Positions 10,089 to 18,759 of a stretch of DNA of 64,000 nt are shown piece after piece. A program made the translations under genes and the position numbers. The first letter of the stretch is position 1, and every line of letters starts with the position of its first letter. Location: the NCBI GenBank assembly GCA_910574745.1, contig CAJTCE010000004.1:164951-228950 (forward strand). The letters run 5' to 3'. A model generated the notes under the pieces. That model was not told the DNA's origin. It was given only the letters and a program-made list of their open reading frames with translations, and did not search any database. Origin of the DNA: Lachnospiraceae bacterium (GTDB lineage Bacteria; Bacillota; Clostridia; Lachnospirales; Lachnospiraceae).

Positions 10089-10210
10089 AAGGACTGAATG
10101 AAAGCGGAAGAACCCAAATCGGAAAAGCAGGCAGGAAAAATAATCAAGGAATAGGAATAAAAGACAGGGATAGAAAGTAGAATAAAGAATTAGAAGAAAT
10201 TGGATGAGAT

Positions 10211-10225
10211 AATATTCAGACAATT
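10211..10225. promoter_or_regulatory. Predicted CodY-binding box in the codY promoter
   Basis: AATATTCAGACAATT matches the 15-base CodY consensus at 13 positions. It lies 12 bases upstream of the proposed codY -35, a position suited to autoregulation. The 230-base topA-codY gap holds no other gene. Confidence 0.6.
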
Positions 10226-10237
10226 ACGCAAAATGAA

Positions 10238-10266
10238 TTGCATCTGTATGATAATTGTGCTAAAAT
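10238..10266 (+). promoter_or_regulatory. Candidate SigA promoter for codY
   Basis: TTGCAT (10238-10243), a 17-base spacer and TAAAAT (10261-10266) lie 52 bases before the codY ATG. Spacing is ideal; the two hexamers match consensus at 4 and 5 of 6 positions. Confidence 0.5.
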
Positions 10267-10318
10267 AGCAATGAATATGTGATTTACAAGCACAATAATA
10301 CAAGGATGTGATACATAC

Positions 10319-11092
10319 ATGGGCAGCGTTCAGCTACTGGATAAGACCAGAAAAATAGGGAAATTATTGCATAACAATAACACCAGCAAGGTGGTTTTCA
10401 ATGATATATGTGATGTGATGAATGAAATTTTGTTATCCAATGTTCTGGTTATCAGTAAAAAGGGAAAGGTTCTGGGCGTAGGAAAGAGAAATGAGATCGA
10501 ACAGATTACAGAGCTGTTAAACGGAGAGGTTGGCAGCTTTATTGATCCTTTGTTAAACGACAGGCTTCTTTCCGTATTGAGCACTAAGGAAAACGTCAAT
10601 CTTTCTACTTTGGGGTTTGAAGACACAGATGTAAAAAAATTTCAGGCGGTCATTGCTCCCATAGAAATAGCGGGAGAAAGACTGGGAACGTTGTTTTTGT
10701 ATAAGTGCAGTCAGCAGTATGATATTGATGATATTATCCTGACGGAATACGGCGTTACGGTGGTAGGACTCGAGATGCTCCGTTCTGTCAATGAGGAAAG
10801 CGCTGAAGAGAGCAGAAAGCGTCAGGTGGTAAAATCTGCCATCAGCACCTTGTCTTCCTCGGAGGAAGAGGCGATTGTACATATCTTTGAGGAATTAAAC
10901 GGAATGGAAGGAATTCTGGTTGCCAGCAAGATTGCGGACAGAGTGGGAATAACAAGGAGCGTTATTGTCAATGCCATCCGTAAACTGGAAAGCGCAGGCG
11001 TAATCGAATCCCGAAGCTCGGGGATGAAGGGGACTTATATCAGGGTATTAAATGATGCGATTTATGAGGAAATAGACAAGTTTAAAGCGTGA
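10319..11092 (+). CDS. codY: GTP- and branched-chain amino acid-sensing global transcriptional regulator CodY
   Basis: CodY binds GTP and Ile/Leu/Val and represses stationary-phase, amino-acid and motility genes in nutrient-rich Firmicutes. The 257-residue length fits the family. The N-terminal GAF-like effector domain (residues about 1-155) begins SVQLLDKTRKIGKLLHNNN, a hallmark CodY start. The C-terminal winged helix (about 195-250) contains ASKIADRVGITRSVIVNAIR followed by LESAGVIESRSSGMKGTYI. The ATG is 12 bases after AAGGA, a slightly long spacing. It stands alone between topA and the fla/che operon, with its own promoter and a 13/15 CodY box, so autoregulation is likely. Confidence 0.97.
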   Translation: MGSVQLLDKTRKIGKLLHNNNTSKVVFNDICDVMNEILLSNVLVISKKGKVLGVGKRNEIEQITELLNGEVGSFIDPLLNDRLLSVLSTKENVNLSTLGFEDTDVKKFQAVIAPIEIAGERLGTLFLYKCSQQYDIDDIILTEYGVTVVGLEMLRSVNEESAEESRKRQVVKSAISTLSSSEEEAIVHIFEELNGMEGILVASKIADRVGITRSVIVNAIRKLESAGVIESRSSGMKGTYIRVLNDAIYEEIDKFKA

Positions 11093-11199
11093 AACTTTAG
11101 TACTGGATAGTAATAGGAAATTAGTACTATGACGAAAAGGCCTTTCATCAGAAAAGCGTTAAAATAAAATAAAAAGGCAAATGGATTTGGCAAAAAGTT

Positions 11200-11232
11200 A
11201 AAGGGATTTACAAAGCGGTAACTCCCTTTTTG
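11200..11232 (+). terminator. Probable intrinsic terminator of codY
   Basis: AAAGGGA (11200-11206) and TCCCTTT (11223-11229) form a 7-bp stem with a 16-base loop, followed by a short T run. Stem and T tract are modest, so some read-through into flgB is possible. Just upstream, TTAGTACT occurs twice (11097-11104 and 11121-11128); I know no role for it. Confidence 0.5.
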
Positions 11233-11244
11233 TATTAAAATACC

Positions 11245-11272
11245 TTGTCTTTTTTGGAAAAATAACTATAAT
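11245..11272 (+). promoter_or_regulatory. SigA-type promoter of the fla/che operon
   Basis: TTGTCT (11245-11250), a 16-base spacer and a perfect TATAAT (11267-11272) lie 56 bases before flgB. The spacer holds CTTTTTTGGAAAAAT, which matches the CodY consensus at only 10 of 15 positions. I see no c-di-GMP riboswitch in this gap. Confidence 0.65.
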
Positions 11273-11328
11273 AGAATAAGATAGGTTTGTTGTGTATACA
11301 ATAATAAGCCGGCCAAAGGAGTGAAATT

Positions 11329-11718
11329 ATGATTTCATCAAGTGTTTTTGATTATGTGAATGTATTGAACAAAGCCATGGATGCATCTTGGTATCGGAAT
11401 GAGCTGATCAGCAACAACATTTCCAATCAGGATACACCGGGCTATAAGAGGCAGGATGTGGATTTTCAGAGTGCTCTTAAAACAGCTCTGCAGACCTCGG
11501 GTTATCAGACCATGGATGGCAAGGTAGGGCATGTGAGGACATCGGCGTTAGAGGTGTCCGCCTATACCGACTACGGCGGTTACTCCTACAGAATTGATGG
11601 TAACAATGTGGATCCTGAGGTAGAATATGTGGAGCTTGCCAGCAACCAGATCAGATACCAGGCACTCAGAGATAGTGTGAATCAGGAATTTGCGCTTTTA
11701 AAAGCGGCCATGAAATAA
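11329..11718 (+). CDS. flgB: Flagellar proximal rod protein FlgB
   Basis: FlgB is exported by the flagellar type III system and builds the proximal rod on the MS ring. The 129-residue product has the family's N-terminal rod motif (LISNNISNQDTPGYKRQDVD, residues about 25-44) and the C-terminal segment EYVELASNQIRYQALRDSVN, which forms the helical core with FlgC. It is the first gene of the 35-kb operon, with AAAGGAG eight bases before the ATG. Length and gene order (flgB-flgC-fliE) are standard. Confidence 0.97.
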   Translation: MISSSVFDYVNVLNKAMDASWYRNELISNNISNQDTPGYKRQDVDFQSALKTALQTSGYQTMDGKVGHVRTSALEVSAYTDYGGYSYRIDGNNVDPEVEYVELASNQIRYQALRDSVNQEFALLKAAMK

Positions 11719-11736
11719 TAGGAGGTTTCTACGATT

Positions 11737-12183
11737 ATGGGATTATTTACTGCTTTTGATATTAATGCATCAGGTCTGACGGCGCAGCGTTATCGTATGG
11801 ATGTAGTGGCGGAGAACATTGCCAATGTCAATACCACCCGTACAGAGGATGGCACTCCTTACAGAAGAAAAATCGTTACTTTTCAGGAGAAAAGCGGAGG
11901 TCCTTCCTTTGCGGATACCCTGCACAAGGCAAAAGGAACTTACTTAGGGCACGGCGTGAAAGTAACGGGTACCTATGATGACTACGAAACGGATTTAATC
12001 AAGGCTTATGATCCGGCGCACCCGGATGCCGATGAAGACGGATATGTTCTTTATCCCAATGTCAATATTATTACGGAAATGACCGACCTGATTGATGCAA
12101 GTCGTTCCTATGAAGCGAATGCTACGGCATTTAACACAAGCAAGGACATTGCGGTCAAAGGTCTGGAAATGGCACAAAATTAA
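11737..12183 (+). CDS. flgC: Flagellar proximal rod protein FlgC
   Basis: FlgC is a rod subunit that stacks with FlgB and FlgF. The 148-residue product has the rod/hook N-terminal motif (FDINASGLTAQRYRMDVVAENIANVNTTR) and the matching C-terminal helix DLIDASRSYEANATAFN. It follows flgB by 18 bases with an AGGAGG site and precedes fliE, the adaptor that joins the rod to the MS ring. Nothing is unusual in the sequence. Confidence 0.97.
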   Translation: MGLFTAFDINASGLTAQRYRMDVVAENIANVNTTRTEDGTPYRRKIVTFQEKSGGPSFADTLHKAKGTYLGHGVKVTGTYDDYETDLIKAYDPAHPDADEDGYVLYPNVNIITEMTDLIDASRSYEANATAFNTSKDIAVKGLEMAQN

Positions 12184-12205
12184 AATAGAATCGGAGGCTT
12201 AGGAA

Positions 12206-12541
12206 ATGGATATCAGTTCATTATATAACATCACTTCCAGCGCAATCCGGAGCGCATATGGAAGCGGGGAGACGGGAGCGATTCCCAAAGCTACAATTAT
12301 GGATGAAAGTCAGGATGTTTTCGGTTCTTTTCTGGATTCCGCAATCAAAAACATCAATTCGACCAATGCATACATATCCAATGCAGAAAATGAAAAAATC
12401 AGGTTTGCCATGGGAGAGACTGAAAATACCCATGACCTTGTTGATGCCATGCAGAAGGCTTCTACAGCTATGAGTTATACCATGGCTGTCAGGGACAAAT
12501 TTCTGGAAGCATACAAAGAGATTATGAATATCCAGATTTAA
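12206..12541 (+). CDS. fliE: Flagellar hook-basal body complex protein FliE
   Basis: FliE is a small exported adaptor between the MS ring and the FlgB rod. The 111-residue protein has the typical variable N-terminus and the conserved C-terminal half: FLDSAIKNINSTNAYISNAE, then ENTHDLVDAMQKASTAMSYTMAVRDKFLEAYKEIM, the segment that starts rod assembly. It sits between flgC and fliF as in Bacillus, preceded by GGAGG. Confidence 0.96.
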   Translation: MDISSLYNITSSAIRSAYGSGETGAIPKATIMDESQDVFGSFLDSAIKNINSTNAYISNAENEKIRFAMGETENTHDLVDAMQKASTAMSYTMAVRDKFLEAYKEIMNIQI

Positions 12542-12563
12542 TTTCTAAGGAGCAGAAAAAACA

Positions 12564-14168
12564 ATGGACCAGATAAAGGAACTGCCAAAGAAGATTTTAG
12601 AATGGTGGAACAAATTTGACACAAAACAAAGAACGATTATAATCAGTATTGCGGCGGGTGTTGTTTTAGCGCTTGCCCTTTTAGTGACCTTGCTGACCAA
12701 AAAAGATTATGTTCTGCTTGCCTCCTGTGAATCAACGGCAGAGGCGGCGGAAATTACCGAGCTTTTGGATAGCAACCAGATGACTTTTAAGACCAATACG
12801 GAAGGAACCCAGATTTATATTCTGGAAAAACAGGAGGGACCGGCTAATCTTTTGCTGGGGGCAAACAACATTCCTACCATGTCCTACACCATTGATAAGG
12901 TCACGGAAGGCGGATTTTCCACAACAGAATCGGATAAGCAGAAACGTTATAAAATATTTTTACAGGATGCCATGGAAGAGGCTTTAGAGAGCAATGCGCT
13001 TATTAAGAAAGCTACGGTTCAGTTGGATATTCCTGAAGACGACGGTACGCTGATTGCCCAGGATAAGGAGTCCTTTGCGGCGATTACCCTTACGCTGGAA
13101 GGTGAAATGTCAGAGGATGCGGCAGGAGCAATTGCCAGATTCGTTGCTACGGCATTGGGAAATGAAACGACGGACAATGTGACCATTATCGATACGGAAG
13201 GCAATCTGCTCTTTTCAGGGGAAGATACTTCCACTACCGGTGGGATTACTGCAAACAGTCAGCTTTCCATGAAGAAAAAGGCTGAGGATCTTGTAAAAGG
13301 CGAGGTAAGATCCGTGCTTTTGGGAACTGATTTATACGACAGCATTGAGGTGGCAAGTAATCTGGATCTGGATTTCTCCACTACCAGAAATGTGCGTCAT
13401 GAGTATTTTGCACCTGATGGAGCGAGCCAGGGGCTTTTAAGTCATGAGGATACTTATCAGTCGGATTCCCAAGGCGGCGTAGGCGGCCCGCCGGGAACCA
13501 CCAGTAATGACAGCGATGACAATACTTCTTATCAGATACAGAATTATAACGAATCCTCTGAAAGCATTACCCAGGAATCAAGGGACTATCTTCCCGGAGA
13601 AGATGTGAAAGAACAGACGATTCCGCCGGGACTCATTCAGTATGATACATCATCCGTAGGTATTGCGGCCAAAAGGCTTCATGTCTACAAAGAAGAAGAG
13701 GTGGAAGCCCAGGGGCTTTTGACGGATATGAGCTGGGATGAGTTTAAGGCTGCCAATGAAGAACAGGTAAAGCTGGAGGTTGATGAAGAGCTTTATTCAG
13801 TAGTACATACCGCTACAGGAATTCCTTTGGAGAATATTTCCATTGTAGCATATGAGGTTCCTGTTTTTATCGACAGGGAAGGTCTGGACGTTGAAGCAAC
13901 AGACGTTATTCAGATTGTGATTATCGTTATTATTTTGGGACTGCTGGCATTTGTCATCCTTCGTAGCATGAGAAGTGCAAAGGCGGCGGAGCCGGAGGAA
14001 GAACTTTCCGTGGAAAGTCTGTTACAGTCTACGCCGGCTGAGGTATTAGAAGATATCGAACTGGAGGAGAAATCCGAAACCAGGAAGCTTATAGAAAAAT
14101 TTGTGGATGAAAATCCGGAAGCGGTGGCAAGTCTGCTCAGAAACTGGTTGACGGAAGATTGGGGGTAA
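12564..14168 (+). CDS. fliF: Flagellar MS-ring protein FliF
   Basis: FliF forms the membrane ring on which rod, export gate and C-ring assemble. The 534-residue protein has a first transmembrane helix at about 25-45 (IIISIAAGVVLALALLVTLL) and a large extracytoplasmic part with two ring-building domains. A Ser/Asp/Gly-rich linker follows near residues 295-345 and a second helix at about 450-470 (VIQIVIIVIILGLLAFVIL). The acidic cytoplasmic tail ending in EAVASLLRNWLTEDWG is the FliG-binding motif. The stop lies six bases before the fliG start, which suggests coupled translation of the two interacting proteins. Confidence 0.97.
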   Translation: MDQIKELPKKILEWWNKFDTKQRTIIISIAAGVVLALALLVTLLTKKDYVLLASCESTAEAAEITELLDSNQMTFKTNTEGTQIYILEKQEGPANLLLGANNIPTMSYTIDKVTEGGFSTTESDKQKRYKIFLQDAMEEALESNALIKKATVQLDIPEDDGTLIAQDKESFAAITLTLEGEMSEDAAGAIARFVATALGNETTDNVTIIDTEGNLLFSGEDTSTTGGITANSQLSMKKKAEDLVKGEVRSVLLGTDLYDSIEVASNLDLDFSTTRNVRHEYFAPDGASQGLLSHEDTYQSDSQGGVGGPPGTTSNDSDDNTSYQIQNYNESSESITQESRDYLPGEDVKEQTIPPGLIQYDTSSVGIAAKRLHVYKEEEVEAQGLLTDMSWDEFKAANEEQVKLEVDEELYSVVHTATGIPLENISIVAYEVPVFIDREGLDVEATDVIQIVIIVIILGLLAFVILRSMRSAKAAEPEEELSVESLLQSTPAEVLEDIELEEKSETRKLIEKFVDENPEAVASLLRNWLTEDWG

Positions 14169-14174
14169 CGAGCA

Positions 14175-15188
14175 ATGGCAAAAGAAGGAGAGAGTATTAC
14201 AGGCGTTCAAAAAGCAGCAGTTCTGGTTATTGCTTTGGGACCTGAAAAGTCTTCCCAGATATTCAAGCATTTGAAGGAAGAGGAAATAGAAGAACTGACT
14301 TTGGAGATTGCCAATACCAGAAGCATCACACCGCAGTTAAAAGAAGAGATTATCAATGAATTTTATGAAGTCTGCCTTGCACAGCAGTATATTGCCGAAG
14401 GCGGTATCGGCTATGCCAAGGATCTACTGGAAAAGGCCCTGGGAGAAGAAAAGGCTCTGGATGTTATCAGCAAGCTGACCACATCCTTACAGGTAAAGCC
14501 TTTTGAATTTGTAAGAAAGGCCGAAGCTTCCCAGATTTTGAACTTTATTCAGGACGAACATCCACAGACGATTGCATTGATTTTATCTTATTTGGCGCCT
14601 CAGCAGGCTGCTCTTATTATGTCAGCCCTGCCGCCGGATCGCCAGGCGGATGTGGCAAAGCGCGTGGCTACCATGGACAGAACCAGTCCGGATGTCATCA
14701 AGGAGGTGGAGAGAGTGTTGGAATCAAAGCTTTCTTCTCTGGTAAATCAGGATTATACAGTTATCGGTGGTGTGGATGCAGTAGTAGAAATTTTAAATGC
14801 TGTAGACAGAGGAACCGAGAAACATATTATGGAGACTCTGGAAATCGAGGATCCGGAGCTGGCAGACGAAATCCGCAAGAAAATGTTTGTATTCGAGGAT
14901 ATTCTGCTGCTTGACGACCGTGCAATCCAGAGAGTACTCAGGGATGTGGACAACAATGACCTTGCAGTTGCCCTTAAGGGATCCACAGAGCAGGTACAGA
15001 ATGCAATCTTTAACAACCTGTCCAAGCGTCTGGCTGCCATGATCAAGGAAGACATGGAATTCATGGGCCCTGTACGTATGAAGGACGTTGAGGAAGCGCA
15101 GCAGAAGATTGTTAATATTATCAGGAAACTTGAAGATTCTGCGGAAATTATTATTTCCAGAGGTGGAGGGGACGAGATTGTTGTCTAG
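14175..15188 (+). CDS. fliG: Flagellar motor switch protein FliG
   Basis: FliG is the C-ring component that contacts MotA and generates torque. The 337-residue protein has the FliF-binding N-terminal domain (GVQKAAVLVIALGPEKSSQIF), the middle armadillo domain with the EHPQTIALILSYL signature near residue 127, and the C-terminal domain with the charged torque helix (LDDRAIQRVLRDVDNNDLAVAL). The length is normal. Its 3' end overlaps the TTG start proposed for fliH. Confidence 0.98.
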   Translation: MAKEGESITGVQKAAVLVIALGPEKSSQIFKHLKEEEIEELTLEIANTRSITPQLKEEIINEFYEVCLAQQYIAEGGIGYAKDLLEKALGEEKALDVISKLTTSLQVKPFEFVRKAEASQILNFIQDEHPQTIALILSYLAPQQAALIMSALPPDRQADVAKRVATMDRTSPDVIKEVERVLESKLSSLVNQDYTVIGGVDAVVEILNAVDRGTEKHIMETLEIEDPELADEIRKKMFVFEDILLLDDRAIQRVLRDVDNNDLAVALKGSTEQVQNAIFNNLSKRLAAMIKEDMEFMGPVRMKDVEEAQQKIVNIIRKLEDSAEIIISRGGGDEIVV

Positions 15189-16050
15189 TCACAATATATA
15201 CAAATTCAATCAGATTGTTCTGCAGGATTCCGAAACAAGGGTTATTGATTCCAATGAGCGGATGGCAGAAAAAATTGCGGAGCTTTCAAGAAATCTTCAG
15301 GAAACCATGGGAGAAAACGACGGAGAGCATTTTGCCGAAGAATTTACAGAAGGAATTGAGGCTGTAAAAGTTTCTCAGCTTTTGGATGAAGAGGGAGGCA
15401 ATATTATCAGGGAGCCTGTTTATGAAGGCCCCAGCCCGCAGGAACTCTTAGATGAGGCTAAAGAACAGGCGGACGCCATGTTAGAGCAGGCCAAAGAGGA
15501 AGCGGAGGCGCTAAAAAGCCATGCCTATGAAGAAGCTTTTGCCAAAGGCAAAGAAAAGGGATATGCGGACGGTTTTCAGGAAGCAGAGGTCCTAAAGGAA
15601 AAGCTTCGGAGGGAATATCAGGAAAAAGAAGAGCAGCTTACCCGGTTTTATCAAAGCAAATTAGAAGAATTAGAGCCTTCCATGGTAGACGTTCTGACTG
15701 ATATTTACGAGCATGTTTTTAGTGTGAATTTCTCGGAGAACAGGGATGTGGTAATCCATCTGCTTAAAAACACCCTGCAGAAAATGGAAGGCTGTTCGGA
15801 ATACCTGATTCATGTTTCCAGGGATGATCTGGCTTTTGTCAGTATGCAGAAGAATACCCTGCTTGAGGCGGGAGGCGTAGTGAATGCCAATTTCGATATT
15901 ATTGAGGACGTAACCTTAAAGAAAAACCAGTGTCTGATTGAGACGGAAAACGGCATTTTCGATTGCAGTCTGGGTGTGGAATTAAAAGAACTGAAAAAAC
16001 AACTGTTATTGCTTTCCTATGAAGGAAAGGATGCATTGAATGATAATTAA
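15178..16050 (+). CDS. fliH: Flagellar export apparatus ATPase-binding protein FliH
   Basis: FliH binds and regulates the FliI ATPase and docks it at the C-ring. No ATG fits; I choose TTG 15178 (or TTG 15181 next to it) because GGAGGGG ends seven bases upstream and the resulting MLSSHNIYKFNQ start is typical. A longer frame from 15088 would lie wholly inside fliG. The product is about 290 residues. A long charged helical region (about 80-175) with EAKEQADAMLEQAKEEAEA and AFAKGKEKGYADGF repeats is followed by the FliH/V-ATPase E-like C-terminal domain. It overlaps fliG by 11 bases, which suggests translational coupling. Confidence 0.9.
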   Translation: MLSSHNIYKFNQIVLQDSETRVIDSNERMAEKIAELSRNLQETMGENDGEHFAEEFTEGIEAVKVSQLLDEEGGNIIREPVYEGPSPQELLDEAKEQADAMLEQAKEEAEALKSHAYEEAFAKGKEKGYADGFQEAEVLKEKLRREYQEKEEQLTRFYQSKLEELEPSMVDVLTDIYEHVFSVNFSENRDVVIHLLKNTLQKMEGCSEYLIHVSRDDLAFVSMQKNTLLEAGGVVNANFDIIEDVTLKKNQCLIETENGIFDCSLGVELKELKKQLLLLSYEGKDALNDN

Positions 16051-16064
16051 AGGAGTTGCAAACA

Positions 16065-17378
16065 TTGGCAAATGCAACCATTAACCTCAAAAAGTACATA
16101 AAAGCTCTGGATATGACTTACTACAAAAAAATGGGAAAGGTCATGAATGTGGTAGGGCTTACGATAGAATCTGCGGGACCCGATGCCAAAATGGGCGATT
16201 TATGCAGGATTTATAAGGAAGGCAGAAGCGGGGAATCTATTCTGGCGGAAGTGGTGGGATTTAAAAATAACCACACCTTGCTGATGCCCTACGAAGCCAC
16301 AGATCGGATTGGCGGCGGCTGTATTGTAGAAAACGAGGGAGTTCCCCTTTCCGTGCCGGTAGGCGAAGATTTACTGGGAAAGACATTAGACGGTCTGGGA
16401 AGGCCTGTTCACGGAGAGGAAGTGCACTGCCTTCAGAGCTATCCCATAGAAGCGCCGGCCCCGGACCCTTTAAAAAGAGAGATTATTGATACCATACTGC
16501 CCCTTGGCGTAAAGGCTGTGGACGGCCTGATTACGGTTGGAAAGGGACAGAGAATTGGAATTTTTGCCGGTTCCGGTGTGGGAAAATCGACCCTGATGGG
16601 GATGTTTGCCCGTAACACCAGGGCCGATATTAATGTTATTGCACTGATTGGCGAACGTGGCAGGGAAGTGCGGGAATTCATCGAAAGGGATTTGGGCGAG
16701 GAAGGCATGCGACGCAGCGTGGTCGTTGTGGCTACCTCGGATAAGCCTGCCCTAGAGCGAAAAAAGGCCGCTTTAACAGCTACGGCAATTGCAGAGTATT
16801 TCAGGGATAAGGGAAGGGACGTTCTGCTTATGATGGATTCCCTTACCCGTTTTTCCATGGCTCAGCGGGAAATCGGCTTAGCCAGCGGGGAACCGCCTGT
16901 TACAAGAGGGTATCCCCCCAGCGTTTATTCGGAAATGCCCAGGCTCTTAGAGCGGGCGGGAAGAAATGAGACTGGCTCCATAACGGGACTTTATACGGTC
17001 TTGGTAGACGGCGATGACTTTAACGAGCCTATTACGGATACGGCAAGAAGTATTCTGGACGGACATATTATGTTAGACAGGAAGCTTGCCCACAAAAACC
17101 ATTATCCGGCAATTGATGTGCTGCAGAGTATTTCAAGATGTATGAGCCAGATAGCGGAAAGCGGACATAAACAGGCGGCGGGCAAGCTTAAAAATGTTTT
17201 GGCTACCTACAATGATGCGGAGGATTTGATCAATATAGGCGCTTACAAAAAAGGCAGCAATCCGGGCATAGATTATGCCATAGAAAAGATAGAGGCCGTA
17301 AATCAGTTTCTGATGCAGCAGACAGATGAAAAAATTCCTTTCGAAGAGGAAATTCAAAAGCTGATGTCGCTTTTTTAA
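16065..17378 (+). CDS. fliI: Flagellum-specific ATPase FliI
   Basis: FliI is the F1-beta-like ATPase that energises substrate unfolding and entry into the flagellar type III exporter. The start is TTG 16065 (MANATINLKKY), nine bases after AAAGGAG; a TTG at 16056 is too close to that site. The 437-residue product shows Walker A GIFAGSGVGKSTLMG, Walker B VLLMMDSLTRF, and the ATP-synthase alpha/beta signature region PSVYSEMPRLLERAG. Length and order fliH-fliI-fliJ are standard. Confidence 0.97.
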   Translation: MANATINLKKYIKALDMTYYKKMGKVMNVVGLTIESAGPDAKMGDLCRIYKEGRSGESILAEVVGFKNNHTLLMPYEATDRIGGGCIVENEGVPLSVPVGEDLLGKTLDGLGRPVHGEEVHCLQSYPIEAPAPDPLKREIIDTILPLGVKAVDGLITVGKGQRIGIFAGSGVGKSTLMGMFARNTRADINVIALIGERGREVREFIERDLGEEGMRRSVVVVATSDKPALERKKAALTATAIAEYFRDKGRDVLLMMDSLTRFSMAQREIGLASGEPPVTRGYPPSVYSEMPRLLERAGRNETGSITGLYTVLVDGDDFNEPITDTARSILDGHIMLDRKLAHKNHYPAIDVLQSISRCMSQIAESGHKQAAGKLKNVLATYNDAEDLINIGAYKKGSNPGIDYAIEKIEAVNQFLMQQTDEKIPFEEEIQKLMSLF

Positions 17379-17414
17379 TTCCCTCTTTTATCGGATCCGG
17401 ATGAAGGAGACAGT

Positions 17415-17867
17415 ATGGGAAGATTTGTTTATCGGATGCAGAACATTCTGGAAATCAAGGACAAAATGGAACAGCAGGCAAAAAATGAGTTTGCCGCCGA
17501 GAATATCCGGGTTCTGGAGGAAGAAGAAAAACTACAGACGTTTGTACATAAACGGGAAAATCTGGAGATGGAAGGAAAGAAGCTGCTTTTGGCAGACAGA
17601 TTATCCATTTTGGACATTGAAGAGAACAAGAAGCTGGTCGCCCATGCCAGGGAGCAGATCAGGGCACAGACCATTCAGGTACGTATGGCCCATAAAAGGC
17701 TGGAAGAAAAAAGGGTAAAGATGCAGACGGCGATGCAGGAGCGGAAGACCCAGGAAATATTAAAGGAAAAGGCTTTTGACGTATTTCTACAGGAAGAAAA
17801 AGCCGCGGAAAGCAAGGAAATAGATGAATTGACCAGTTATACCCACGGTCAGAAAAACAGGCAGTAA
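17415..17867 (+). CDS. fliJ: Flagellar export chaperone FliJ
   Basis: FliJ is the coiled-coil stalk of the export ATPase and a general chaperone escort. The 150-residue protein is almost entirely charged alpha-helix, beginning with the family pattern FVYRMQNILEIKDKMEQQAK and running through heptad-like EEEEKLQTFVHKRENLEMEG. It follows fliI by 36 bases with AAGGAG. Sequence conservation is low in this family, so the call leans on position and coiled-coil character as well as the N-terminal pattern. Confidence 0.9.
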   Translation: MGRFVYRMQNILEIKDKMEQQAKNEFAAENIRVLEEEEKLQTFVHKRENLEMEGKKLLLADRLSILDIEENKKLVAHAREQIRAQTIQVRMAHKRLEEKRVKMQTAMQERKTQEILKEKAFDVFLQEEKAAESKEIDELTSYTHGQKNRQ

Positions 17868-17877
17868 GGTGGTAACG

Positions 17878-18759
17878 ATGGCAAACGAAAATTTAGAACA
17901 ACAGATTACCGTAGATCCCAAGGCGGAGCGGAAAAGGCTGAATGAAGAAAAGAAAAAACTGAAGCAGGAACAGAAGGCCCAGAAGAAGGAAGCCAAGAAG
18001 CGAGCCAAGGAACTGGCCTTAGAGGAAGCAAATATTGCGGATGAGGACGAGGGCAGTACCATATCGGTTGTGATTGTGACCGCCATTATCATTGTTGTGT
18101 GGCTGGGAATATTGGCATTGCTCATAAAGCTGGATGTGGGAGGCTTCGGCTCCAATGTACTGGCGCCTATTTTAAATGATGTTCCGGTATTAAACAAAAT
18201 TCTGCCGGAAACGGAAGAAACAGAGGTAAGTGTGGGCGAGAGCTATGGCGGATATAACAGCTTAAGGGATGCGGTTGACCAGATTGAGCGTCTGGAACTG
18301 CAGCTGGCCCAGGCACAGTCCAATCTGGATACGGATGCGGAAGAAATTGCCAAGCTGAAGGCAGAGGTTGAAAGGCTTTCTACCTTTGAGCGGAATCAGA
18401 TAGAATTCCAGAGAATTAAAAATGAGTTTTATGAAGAGGTTGTTTATGCGGAAAACGGCCCGGGGGCAGAAGCGTATGCCAGATATTATGAGGCTATGGA
18501 TCCGGAAACGGCGCAGAATCTCTACAAAGAAGTGATTGCGGAAGAAAAGGAATCCGAAGAGGTTTTGAACTATGCACAGGCTTATTCGGAGATGAAACCC
18601 AAGGAGGCGGCCGCTATTTTTGAAGAGATGACCAATAATCTGGATTTGGCGGCGAGGATTTTAGGCGTGATGGAGCCGGATGACAGAGGAGCGATCTTAG
18701 GAGCTATGGATCCGGAAATTGCAGCCCGTATTACCAAAATAATGGATCCCGAGTCTTAA
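17878..18759 (+). CDS. ylxF: YlxF/MotE-like membrane-anchored flagellar protein (MgtE-N-like C-terminal domain)
   Basis: The start is ATG 17878, five bases after AAGGTGG; a GTG nine bases earlier is less likely. The 293-residue product has a lysine-rich cytoplasmic N-terminus (about 1-55), one membrane helix (SVVIVTAIIIVVWLGILALL, about 60-80), a coiled coil (about 135-175) and a C-terminal helical domain. That domain has repeated motifs ending AAAIFEEMTNNLDLAARIL and GAILGAMDPEIAARITKIM, typical of the MgtE intracellular N domain. Position between fliJ and fliK is that of Bacillus ylxF; related MotE proteins chaperone motor or rod parts outside the membrane. The exact role is not shown by the sequence. 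Confidence 0.8.
   Translation: MANENLEQQITVDPKAERKRLNEEKKKLKQEQKAQKKEAKKRAKELALEEANIADEDEGSTISVVIVTAIIIVVWLGILALLIKLDVGGFGSNVLAPILNDVPVLNKILPETEETEVSVGESYGGYNSLRDAVDQIERLELQLAQAQSNLDTDAEEIAKLKAEVERLSTFERNQIEFQRIKNEFYEEVVYAENGPGAEAYARYYEAMDPETAQNLYKEVIAEEKESEEVLNYAQAYSEMKPKEAAAIFEEMTNNLDLAARILGVMEPDDRGAILGAMDPEIAARITKIMDPES

Noticed and set aside
11097..11128. TTAGTACT direct repeats after codY as an operator
   Set aside because: No known regulator or phasing (24 bases apart), and they lie upstream of a terminator-like hairpin.
11246..11262. CodY box within the flgB promoter spacer
   Set aside because: Only 10 of 15 positions match; A/T-rich DNA gives such matches by chance. Kept as a remark only.
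11093..11328. c-di-GMP riboswitch before the fla/che operon
   Set aside because: Clostridial motility operons often have one, but the conserved core sequences are not visible here.
15088..15180. Upstream extension of the fliH frame
   Set aside because: It lies wholly inside fliG and has no ribosome site; the TTG at 15178 is well placed.
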